Both the position numbers and the translations under genes were made by a program. The notes beneath the pieces were generated by a model, which was given only the letters and a program-made list of their open reading frames with translations, did not search any database and was not told the origin of the DNA. Below are positions 47,870 through 60,275 of a DNA stretch of 64,000 nt, one piece after another. Numbering within the stretch: the stretch's first letter is position 1; each line of letters starts with the position of its first letter. The DNA is from Silurus meridionalis (lineage: Eukaryota; Chordata; Actinopteri; Siluriformes; Siluridae), in NCBI RefSeq assembly GCF_014805685.1, contig NC_060887.1:13430463-13494462 (forward strand), given 5' to 3'.

Positions 47870-49320
47870 CTCAAAGGGTACATGAAATGCTTGTTGAACA
47901 AAGGGAAATTACTAACAAAAGACAAAAAGATGTTTCTGTCTGTTATCTAGTCAGCCTAGATCAAATGATTAAAAGTGAAGTTACTTATTTTGTTATAATG
48001 AGGAATTATTCTTTTTAATGAATAACCAGGCTTTGATTGAGTTTACAGCTTTCAAATTTGCCATGCAAAGTTGACAGCATATCAAAAAATAATATCTCAC
48101 AAACACCTATGTAAATAAAAACAATTAATAAACTAAAATAAAAAAATACAATTAAATAAAAGAGTCTTAAACAGTCCTCAGCCAAAGTAAATTAGCTTTT
48201 TTGGTTCACAGAATTAGGTGCTGTTTGAAACCAAATATTAAATAAAGAAAAGTCTATATTTCACTTGAATGTGCAAACAGACTAAAAGGTGTGAAAGTGC
48301 CCTTGGATTCAGGAGCAGGGCTATGGTTTGGCTTGTTTTGACTTGTGCTGAGGCAAATAGAAAAAAGTCTCATAGGAACACCCTGGACCATGACCTCCAG
48401 GAAAAAGGTGTGATTGGGAGTAATACATGCCAGTTCGACATGCCTGTCTGGATTTTGGAAGACAGTGAGTGACTTGTATTGAAACATGTTGTACTTTCCA
48501 GTGACCAGATATAAAATAAAATGTCGAAAAGGGCAGTTCTGAAAACTGGACTTAATCCTTTTTGTTATGAAAACCAAGACAATATATAACAGCTTTTTCT
48601 GTATACTGCTAATTCATATTAATTTACTTGGCAAAGATGTATGAATGGCATGGATAATGGTAGATCATTGGAGAATGTTGTTCAGCTTATCAAGCTTGCT
48701 CCAAAGGGGTCCTGTGCTCTGGGGTGGAATCTGCAGAGAAAAAAATGCTTTAAAAACATAAAAATACACTACATTGACTGACAGTTTCAGCACTGCAAGA
48801 AACTCTGATATCCATTGTGTTAATATTTATATATCTGTGGGAAGATATTGTGTTTTATGGCATTAGTTCTGGCTTCGAAAAAAGAAAGAGATAATAAGAA
48901 TGAGATTTATGATGGGACTCACCAAGACACCAGGTTGTATGAAATTGATCTTTTCTGTGCAGTGAGATGTTTAAACACACACACACAGTTTTTACTTCCT
49001 GTTAGAAACCAACAAATTTCAGCTTCTACACTTTCGAAAAACAGAAAAAAAAATAAAGGACCATAGCTAGAAAGCAATCAAGTAAATAAGTGAATGAATA
49101 AACCAAAATATATTAGTGTCTTTTTCACTCTTTTATTTTCTTAACCCTATTCTTATTGAGGATTTCTTTCAAGTGCAGTTGATTTCTTAGCCAGAAAGAA
49201 ATGCTTTGTCAACTATCCTGTTAACCTACATTCAATGGGACATGGGATTTTTTTATTTTTTTTAATAGGAAATGCCCACTGACAATATAGTACACTAAAA
49301 GAGCTCAGTTCACTGAGTTA
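47870..49320. other. Intergenic stretch, nothing recognised
   Basis: A 107-codon minus frame at 48254-48577 has no motif or splice context. No gene supported. Confidence 0.4.
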
Positions 49321-49479
49321 TGTCTGGGAAACTGTTCACATTTTCAGCACACACATTACTCATTCATTCTTAAATTGCACATGATCACAATCCATTTTCG
49401 GCTTGCAATTCAGATTTTCAATTTCACATTTTCATTGCGTGCTCAGATTTGTTCAGGTAAAAGCCATCTTTTTTTCACA

Positions 49480-49780
49480 TCCTATGTTTCATGTTTCACC
49501 AAATTCTTAGGTGTTCACCTGGTGCAGAACCTCAACTGGTTCCTCAACACAAGCTCCATAAAGCCAAATAAACCCCACCAGTGCTTCTCCTTATTAAGAA
49601 GGCTGAGGAACCCATCCTGACCATGTTCTGCTAATAGACTATGTAGCGCATCCTAACCAGCTGCATCCCTTCCCAGTTCGGGAATGGTGGTGTCTCGGAT
49701 CACAAGACCCTCCAGCAGACTGCGAAAACAGCTGTGACTATCATCTGGGCATTACAATCTACTGTATATCTGCAAAGCTT
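49480..49780 (+). repeat. Non-LTR retrotransposon fragment, degenerate
   Basis: The frame FLGVHLVQNLNWFLNTSSI-KPNKPHQCFSLLRRLRNPS resembles the C-terminal part of fish LINE reverse transcriptases (LGVH...W..NT...LRRLR). Stops follow immediately. Confidence 0.6.
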
Positions 49781-49806
49781 TCAGCATTGTGATTGACCAC
49801 ATACAC

Positions 49807-49807
49807 T

Positions 49808-49892
<85 letters not shown>
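49807..49892. repeat. Compound (CT)n(CA)n microsatellite
   Basis: CT at 49807-49830 then about 31 CA units. Confidence 0.98.
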
Positions 49893-49896
<4 letters not shown>

Positions 49897-50269
49897 TTGC
49901 TCTAAGTAACAGAAGCATAAAAACAACTTCTGAAAACAAACAATAAAATGTCATGATAAAGTAATTCTAATGTTTACATACAATATTTATTATAATATAT
50001 ACAATGCTTTTGTGCTTTATTCCACATCCATATTAGGTCTCTGTACTAGTCAGTGTCAATCACTGTGCCATACAATTGTATACATTCTATACTGCCTTTC
50101 GCACAATAAAATATATTTGTGCGAAATATATATTTATATATATTTTGAACATTCGCATCATCTTATCTAATACATTTTTTTTTACTAATTTTATATTTAT
50201 AGATCTTTTTATTTAATGCACAATTTTCTGAGCAAAAAATAAGTCTTGAATCTTCATTTTTGTGTTCTT

Positions 50270-50445
50270 GTGTGTCGTCTAATTGTACTGTGGTTCGTTG
50301 TTTACACTACGTATGTAGTACTGTGTGTATGTCTGCTTGTCTTGTAGTAGCATTTTGGTCCTGATCTTGCTCAATGTGTACTGTACCAAATGTATATGAT
50401 TAAAATTACAGTAAAAGCCACTCAACTTGAATTGACTTCGACTAC
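50270..50445 (+). repeat. LINE 3' end-like fragment
   Basis: TCGTCTAATTGTACTGTGG and GATTAAAATTACAGTAAAAGC-type tail downstream of the fragment at 49480-49780 may be the same element's 3' region. Confidence 0.35.
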
Positions 50446-51339
50446 CAGACTTTTTTTCCCTCTTTCTCTGTGTGAGTTTCCATTATCACTAAATTATGTT
50501 CCTTTGCCAATCTATGACTGCTTTACCACTGAGTTCTCCCTCGATTATTTACTGAGTATGTAATATAAAAAAATATAAAGAAATTGTGCAGTATTGCTGA
50601 CTCACAGATTTAGCTTCCCTTATTTAATCCTGCACTGCCCGCATAGAGATACTTATGTTTTCCACGTTACTGCGGTTTCAGTTTCTTAGTTTATCTAAAA
50701 CAAATAGGCATATTAGCTATGCTAGATTGGTCCTGTTTGTGGATATTTTTATGTACTGTGCCCTAAAATGGACCTAAGTGAATTCTCTAGTCTTATCAGG
50801 ACCCACCAGTCATGATCAGGATAAATCAGTGTTTATACAGAAGCTTATTTCAGTTTAATATCTTAAATTCATGTAATTTAGAACACCAACATCTTATAAT
50901 ATATTGTAAATAATCAGCGTCCGATTAACATGACTACTTTAAATTCAAGTTTCTGTTCCTGTACACATATTTCCCAGTTCTCACAGGCCACTTCATGAGA
51001 AGTGCAATGATAAAAGTCAAAACTGATTCACTGTACATTACCACCGTGTTGTTACCCCTGATCAATTCACACCATAAATCCTAGCACTCTCTGAATGTGA
51101 GAGGCCATGAAGCCATCGTTGTGTGATGAAAAGCAGGTCGTCCATTTCGCCTTCAAAGCAGTTGCTAATTTTGTTCTCGGAGAAATTAAAGGTTAAATGA
51201 AGGAGGACAACATTGTGAACACATGTACTTCAGCAGATAAAGAAACAGAACAGTCGATGTGCTTTGGAAATATATCTTTTATGTGGCAGTTTAGTGTATT
51301 CAGACCCCATCCACAGGTCATGATGTCATAACTAAACAC

Positions 51340-51851
51340 CAGTGGTGGATATAGTATGCAAAGCATGCACTTGAGTTAAAATAGAGATACAGCAGGTAAA
51401 ATATGACTCCAGTCAAAGTAAAAGTGCTTCCTTCAAATTTTACTTGAGTAAAAGTACAAAAGTATTTGCCTTCAAATGTACTTACATGTACTTAAAAATC
51501 CAAAGTACTAGGATTTATTATGGCTATAATATTTTATTATCATTTTATGTAACAAAACTCTTACTGAAAAGACTGTTATGTTACTCTTAGCACAGCAATC
51601 TATTAATGGAAAGATATTAATGAGTCAAACACTGATTGATATCTATTAAAATTACCATGAGCCCAAAACCTTTTTTTTCAACTACTCTAAAAAAAATCAC
51701 GCAAATAAGACACGGTATTTGACAAGATATTTGACTTTGAAATGTAGTGAAGTTAAAGTAAAAGTCTCCCCAAATACAAATACTTCAGTAAAGTTCAGCT
51801 AGGTTTAAGTATGTTAACAAACTACATTTACTTAGTTACTGTCCACCACTG
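51340..51851. mobile_element. Non-autonomous hAT-type element with 8-bp target duplication
   Basis: Ends CAGTGGTGGA and TCCACCACTG are perfect 10-base inverted repeats. They are flanked by CTAAACAC (51332-51339) and CTAAACAG (51852-51859), a target duplication matching at seven of eight bases, as expected of hAT insertion. The interior is the 'acttgagtaaaagtac' repeat common in fish. No transposase. Confidence 0.88.
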
Positions 51852-51899
51852 CTAAACAGACTTTGGATGAGGTCTAGATTGTGAAGTAAAAATGATTTT

Positions 51900-52700
51900 A
51901 ACATACTATTTGTGGCAGAGTTTTAAAGAAATTTAGTCATTAAAAATACTTAAAAAAAGAGTGAAAAAACTACATAAACCCAATACTAAATAAACAATAA
52001 TGTACTAAAAAAACCACATGTAAATTGACATACCAATTGGCAATTTGTCACTGTGATTAGTACAAATAAATGTAACCATTATACATGATTATTGGACATC
52101 TTTAGCATCATTTTATTTTGAAGGGAAAAATGTCATGTCATGAATTATTAGATAAGACTAGAATATCTTTGATTTTCCTGGTCAGAGGTCATTTTAGTAT
52201 TAAGGATTTTTGGAAAGACTGACAATCAAATTCAAGAACAAATTCGATTATTAGGAGATTCTGCTAAAACAGCCGAAGTCATGGCACTGTGTTTGACTCA
52301 AATGTAAGACAGACTTACTCTGAGGGCAGACAAAGCCACTGTGCCACATAAGCCATGCTCTGCTTATCACTTATTCATTAGTAGTATGCGAAAAAAGACG
52401 ATGAATAATGTGTGTGCCATTCACTGGAGCCTTCATTCACAGGGGATGACACAGAGCTATAACTACCATACTCATCTGTGCCAACCTCAGTGACTGTAAA
52501 GAAGTGCTCAGGCGGCACACTGTGCAGAAAGGGTAGACGAAGTAAAGACTGCAACGGGCTGACCTGCTTTCCTGCATATACACTGCCATCAGATCAGCTC
52601 AGTGCTGAGGGAGACAAGCAGACACTTGGATGCCAGTGATGCTGTCCTTCAAGTGAGACCTTTCAGAGTGCCTAAAGCTAAGCTGCCACTCTAACTAGGG
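51900..52700. other. Intergenic stretch, nothing recognised
   Basis: 52320-52690 has higher G/C and no repeats, but no frame or motif I can name. Confidence 0.35.
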
Positions 52701-52714
52701 AGAAAGAGAGCGAG

Positions 52715-52724
52715 AGAAAGAGAA

Positions 52725-52782
<58 letters not shown>
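52715..52782. repeat. (GA)n microsatellite
   Basis: About 30 GA units with interruptions at the left. Confidence 0.97.
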
Positions 52783-52785
<3 letters not shown>

Positions 52786-52906
52786 TGCACAAGTTCTTAC
52801 TTCAATGCTCAGATTCTTCAGATTCTTATGTATGTAACAGTCCAGTGAAATCTATTTGTACATGTTAATGTATGTGAAGTATGTCTAAAGAGATAAAAAG
52901 GGAAGA

Positions 52907-52908
<2 letters not shown>

Positions 52909-52952
<44 letters not shown>
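52909..52952. repeat. (GT)n microsatellite
   Basis: 22 GT units. Confidence 0.98.
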
Positions 52953-52954
<2 letters not shown>

Positions 52955-53268
52955 ATAGAAGAAAAAATTGCTCCCAGCAACAGGCATAGCGGCACTGCTA
53001 GAGGCATACTGACAACTCACTCATGAAAATTCATGCACATATGCACACGCGCACACACACACACACACACACACAGATAAAATAAATTCAAGTCACCATA
53101 ACTTGCTCAAGGTCATAGCTGAGAATAACCAAGAACTGCGCTACTGCTTCATTCTCACCGAGGTCGAGCCTCAGCATGCTGCGTACAAGACATCTCATCT
53201 CTGATCACTCAGCTCAGTATGAGGTGAATGATAGTAAACTCAGCTACGCATAGAGAGGTACACACGCT

Positions 53269-53271
<3 letters not shown>

Positions 53272-53319
<48 letters not shown>

Positions 53320-53336
53320 CGTACACACACACACAC
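53272..53336. repeat. (CA)n microsatellite
   Basis: About 24 CA units, a GCGT break, then more CA. A shorter CA run lies at 53047-53075. Confidence 0.97.
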
Positions 53337-53439
53337 GCACAGAGTGGCTCTCTGTGATATGCCCATTACGAGGAATCTGTGCTACCAAAAATACAGTGAA
53401 TATTGGTTTCATCAGTGTACATAGAGCCACATAAACAAA

Positions 53440-54900
53440 GCCATACTTATCTGGACAACATAATGGTCACACGATATTCCCAGGAAAATATTGACCACAT
53501 TCTACATATTGACCTTTCCATACATGGGTCCTGATTTACTAAGGATTTTCTGAGCATAGAAATGTGCAAATTTGACTGCAACATGCAAGCTGATCCAATA
53601 AGATTTTTACGTAGGACCATTGTTACCTATGTTACTCGGGTTCTCTGAACCAGACATAATCATCAGTAATCATTCCAACAATCCCAGGGGAATTGCTGCG
53701 CCACTGGCCATCAGCAGTCCTATTGTAATGGCAAGGGAAATCATATATGCTGCATGTTGGAGTAAACAATGCGTGGATAGCATTTTTTAATGATATTGAA
53801 AAAGCATTTGTGTTAATAGAAATAGGAGTTGCTCAGACCACCAATGTGAACCAAACATGCTTGGCAAGAGTAACACAGCAGGAATCTGGCAACTTTAACA
53901 TATATAAAGAAAGTGCTTTTCACCCGTGTCACTTGAATCTAAATAACCATTTATCCTTCTTTTGAACAAGAAACTATACTGTGCAAAATGTGTCATCGTA
54001 AAGATGGGGGAGACATTTGTGTCCGTGCCTCTGTCCAAATCTTGTACACATTGGCTGTAAATTGCTGTGCCACTAGCTTGTCATTGGCTATTTATTGGTG
54101 AATGAGAACTGCCTATGGCTCCACCCATAGGATAAGTGAGAGAGTACTCAGGAGCTCATCAAGGACTCTGAGGGGATAATGCTGTTTTGTTTTTTCCATC
54201 ACTTAAACATTAAATGTATGGTTGGGTGCTAAGGCTAAAGGCTGATTTGATTCTAAAGTTTGCAGCTTTTCCTATGACAGCAGGACCAACGAGCATCCCA
54301 GACACTTAGTTCTGAGTTTAAAAAAGTGCCCTTATACTGCATTAGGTGTTTCACTGCCAGGTGAAATCTGAAGATCAGCTCCCTTGCAGAAAAAAGTCTA
54401 CATCTGCAGATTGCAATGTTTTCCCCAATGCTAGCAATAGAACATCTGACGTATTGCTGATGCAATATTTAAAATTTTAACCAGGACTTGCATCTAAATT
54501 CAGTGCTCAGGCAGAGCATGTCTGGAAAAAGAGCTTTATCTGGTGATGCACTACTCATGAATTAAAGGTAGGCATGTGGCCAAGGCTGACCTGCTCATAT
54601 TCAGTCATACTAGCTAAAGAGAATGTCAAACCATGGGTATGGGGATTAAATCTTCATTAAAACTCTCAATAAAATCCTTACACTGTGGCTAGTGAATTTC
54701 AGGATGACTAATGTGGTGTGAGAAAGTGTAGTCAGTGCCATGTATTGCAAGTCACTATACAACTCAGTCTGGTCTGAATTGTCAAAAAGATAAAGGAAGA
54801 ACTGAGAGAATACAACTCCAGCCCTGATATGCTAAGTTAGGAAAGCTAGACAGTATAGCAAAGGAAAGCCTCTTAACCTACATATGCAAAGCCTTCAACT
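53440..54900. other. Intergenic stretch, nothing recognised
   Basis: No gene, RNA gene or clear transposon ends seen. Confidence 0.4.
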
Positions 54901-54912
54901 GAGCAATAACAC

Positions 54913-54949
<37 letters not shown>

Positions 54950-54973
54950 ATAGTAGTAGTAGTAGTAGTAGTA
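54913..54973. repeat. (AGT)n trinucleotide repeat
   Basis: About 20 AGT units with one AAT change. Confidence 0.98.
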
Positions 54974-55418
54974 CAGTAGCTAACTTTTTTAACAACATGC
55001 TATAGTGAGTCAAACTAAAAATGCTAATAAGGTAAACCAAGCTGGTGATAAGGGTGACCAGGTTTTTTTTTCTACAAAGAGAGTGAGTGGTAAGTAAAAA
55101 TGTACTTACCATGGAAGAGGAGATCAAATGAGATGACAGGAGTCTATAGCCATCTTTGGAAATATGAAGCTCAGAGCATAGTCACATAGTTATTGCTCCA
55201 CGGTGTATATTTCATTTGACTTGGACACGGTGAGGATGCGTCAGATAAGTCGAAATGATAAGCTGCATGACAGCAGTATCACTTCATGAATTTGCTGAAA
55301 GGTCTCAATGTTAGATATCTAGGTGATTCTCTCCATCCCTGTCTTTCACATAAGCAAAATGACATGCGATCCATTTCTCACTGAACATTCAATTTGATTT
55401 TTGTTTCTACTCTACATA

Positions 55419-56120
55419 CAGTGCCTGTCAAAAATTTTAAAAACACTTGGTCTTTTATAGTTTTTGAGACACATGCATGTTCCTTTTGTTCATGAATAAC
55501 AAACTAGAAAAAGGCAAAAACACACATGAATTTAATGTCTAGAAGAGAGTCCTATATACAGATAAGTCAAACGTTTACATGTTTGGCTCTAACAGATGAA
55601 CCTACAGTATGTAAGATGAAGAGAAGAGGAGAGAAGGTGTTATCATACTGTCTCATACCCACATTCAAACATGGATGTTAAAGCCTGATGGTTTTGGGTT
55701 GTTTTAGAGCAAGGAGTGAAAGGAAAACTGACCCAACTTGGCTACAATGCAAAAATAAATCCAATTGTACTGTGGATAATTGGAACCAACTTCACAATAC
55801 AACAAGACAATGACCCAAAGTATACCTCCAAGCTTTGTAAGCATTATTTAAAGAGCAGTCAGCTAGAGTGTTATCTATCAAGAAATGGCCTGCCCAGTGA
55901 CTTCACTTAAATTTTATTAAACTGATCTGGGATGAACTGGATCACAAGCTGTTATTCATGCTATGGGAGGGTTTTCCAAAGACAATTAAGTATAACATAG
56001 ATTTATATAATTGTTCCTCAAAGTAAACCTTCATACCATTACATTACCTGGTTTAAAATGTTTAAGTGTCTCTCAAAAACTATAAAAGACAAGGTGTTCC
56101 CAAACTTTTGACAGGCACTG
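55419..56120 (+). mobile_element. Tc1-like transposon relic with complete ends
   Basis: About 50-base inverted ends: CAGTGCCTGTCAAAA at the left, TTTTGACAGGCACTG at the right, with TTTTATAGTTTTTGAGA further in on both. Flanked by TA at 55417-55418 and 56121-56122. At 702 bases it is about half the length of a full Tc1 element. The transposase remnant has QQDNDPKYTSKLCKHYL (the first catalytic-Asp block) and IWDELDHKL, with frameshifts and stops; inactive. Confidence 0.9.
55716..55960 (+). pseudogene. Broken Tc1 transposase fragment
   Basis: A 64-codon frame to 55910 carries the QQDNDPKYTSKLC motif of Tc1 transposases. The normal SPDLNPIE block is replaced by out-of-frame sequence, then LIWDELDHKL appears in another frame. 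The N-terminal DNA-binding part is missing. Confidence 0.85.
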
Positions 56121-56124
56121 TACT

Positions 56125-57685
<1,561 letters not shown>

Positions 57686-58004
57686 GTTTTAATTCTCACA
57701 AAATACCAGGGATCAGTATAATATATGGTTGAATGGATAAATGGATAAATGAAAGTACAGAAAGTTGAGGATATTAGACTTGTTTCTTGTCTTTTCTTAT
57801 TTTACAGGCACTAATGTTTTCACAGTCATATAAGAGGAATAAAATTCAAAAATGTTTTCAGTATCTAGAATTGCTACAAAGCTAAAACATTTAAAACTAG
57901 TTCTCTAACACTTCCTCCAAGAATACCAAATATATCTTTTATATACTGTATATATATACATACAGTATATATCTGTCAGTATATGTATGTATATATTTAT
58001 TTGT

Positions 58005-58008
<4 letters not shown>

Positions 58009-58068
<60 letters not shown>
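58009..58068. repeat. (TA)n microsatellite
   Basis: About 30 TA units, followed by a CATAT/CATATCAT cluster to about 58090. Confidence 0.98.
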
Positions 58069-58070
<2 letters not shown>

Positions 58071-58089
58071 TATCATTTCATATCATATC

Positions 58090-59984
58090 AATTTAATCTT
58101 ATAATTTATATCATATATAAAAGATAAGATTCAAATGAGACCTCCAATCAGAAATTTAAAAAAAAGTTCATTCACAGCATTACATAATACAATCTGAAGA
58201 AAATAATTTAAACGAAAAAACAAATAAACATAATTTTTGTCAGCAAAATTAAGCTACATGGAAAATTTAAGTTCTGTACATGCAGTCAAAGAATACTGTG
58301 TTAGTGCCTTTCAAGGATCAGTGAAAGATCAAGTGAACAAACACCTCACTGGACCCATTCAACTGTCCCTCAGCCCTTGTCCCATTCTCAAATGTAGCCA
58401 AACTTTCCACTAACATACCAGACGTTCCCCCAAACAGCGCCAGAAAGCTGACCAAGATGGGCTGAGCAGCTGTTTTTGAACAATTTAGTTACACAAGTCG
58501 CACTTGATTACCTGAGCATATTCATCCCCATACTTATGCGATTGTGTACCTCTTCATAAATGGGCGAAGTAATCATACATATTGCAAATTTCATCAAATT
58601 TGTTTCAGAAAGAAAGAAAAGTGCTCGTTAAAGCAATACTTACTTAAGTACAGAAAGACATCACAAATCCTAATAAAAAGCGGAATCTTGGGTAAAGGGT
58701 GTTTTAATCTAGAGCATGTGCAAGTACTTTATATCCTGATGAGTGTGATTTTTTTATGATATCTACATCCAAAATGCTACAAGTCTAAAGGTATCTCTAT
58801 ATTCTGCTACATTATGTTTAAGCTACATTCAACTACAACAAGGGCAAATTAGTTGTGCCTGGTGTCAAAAAATTATGAGTAACATTTTCATGATGTAGTC
58901 TAACCTAGAAGATCTAAAGCCCTGATATGTGCTCAGTTTGTGTGTATTGGCACCTGTGTTCGTTCTTATTAGTAACGATGGTCTTAGTGATTTGCCCTTG
59001 ATGTATTAAATGATGCATTTACTGGCATGAGCCACAGCTTTTGTGCTTTCTAAAATTATTTCTCTTTGCACTGGTAATTGTGTCCACCAAAAAATGATCA
59101 AAATGTGGTGGAAAGAGCTGGGAACACACTCAGTATCTTATATCTGCAGAAATTAGTTGACTATTGAAAAAATAATAAAATAACTATTAAGGTTAAAAGA
59201 CATGAGTCACTAGTCAAATTAACTAATTTTAATATTATGTAGCCATCTAGTGCCAATTATAGATATTGCAACCCTCATTTTGGTTAAGACAGTTATGTAT
59301 TGCTTGTGTTAAATACTTTAAACCAACAAGAGAGATCAAATATCATGGGTCCACTCTAATGATCTGAATTCTCTGCATTATTTGGCATCCAAGACTAAAG
59401 TTCTACTATTTAACTTTAGACACAGCTAGCTTACTCTACTTTTACTAACACAGTGAGCGCAATAGATAGAATAAAAAAGGAATAGTGGAAACCTGGAGTA
59501 AGAAAAAAAATTCATACAGAAAAAACTGCTACATGTATTCTGTTTTTGTCCTTAGTTGTTTTTCTGGTAAAATACATCGCAGATTATAGTAACATCCCTG
59601 TTTGACACCACAGCATCAGAGTTCTGACAATGAATTTCTGCTAATGGAATAAGATTGGCAGATGCTGTTGCATTAAAACAAAGGAAACAAAAGTACTAGC
59701 GATTTGTGACTAAATAGGGCAGAGTTCAGACATCACTGTCCAATGTAGCCTTGGTTGGACACAAACAGAAAAATTGTCAGTGCATCACTGTGGCAAAACC
59801 CAGCAAAAAAGATGCAAGGCCATTTGTCAGTGAAGTGACGTGATTTTGGCTACAGCCAGTGTGCCGAAAATGCAAACAAAAAACTAAAAAGCAGCTTTAG
59901 TCTTAATGGTTTCCATAGTCCATAGAATTTCCATTGAAGCAAAAAAATGTTCCTTGAATGACAGTGTGTGTAAACATGACATCA
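58090..59984. other. Downstream flank of grin2d, nothing recognised
   Basis: Probably includes grin2d 3' UTR near its right end. No coding frame or transposon end is convincing. Confidence 0.4.
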
Positions 59985-59992
59985 TTACTCAC

Positions 59993-60275
59993 AGATTCTG
60001 GATCCATTGTTCTCGTTGGAGGATAGGACTACGGACGACATTGTAATGCTCAGTTCCGAGCGGAAGTGGAGCACAGCTGGGGTTTCCGTGGTTAAGGAGA
60101 CAGCCTCTGCCGACACATCTCCTGTTGTGATAACATCACCACTGTCCCGTCCTCTGGCACCATCATGGCAGTCGTAGGCACTGCCTTGGTCCTGGTGCAG
60201 CGCGTGTATGTGTGTCAACGTCCATTTGCATCTCACCATCGAGCTCACACACACGTGCAGCAATGAAGCCCCGTG
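59993..60275 (-). other. Open frame continuing past the grin2d stop, ending at a splice donor
   Basis: Reading on in frame after the TGA gives 96 sense codons before TAA at 59985-59987. The sequence ATCT/GTGAGTAAT at 59992-59993 is a strong donor-like site overlapping its end. The frame looks coding-like (few repeats, mixed codons) but I recognise no family. It could be 3' UTR with a chance open frame, the 5' end of an exon, or an alternative tail. Confidence 0.35.

Noticed and set aside
48254..48577. 107-codon minus-strand frame
   Set aside because: No recognisable motif, no splice context, no neighbour in frame.
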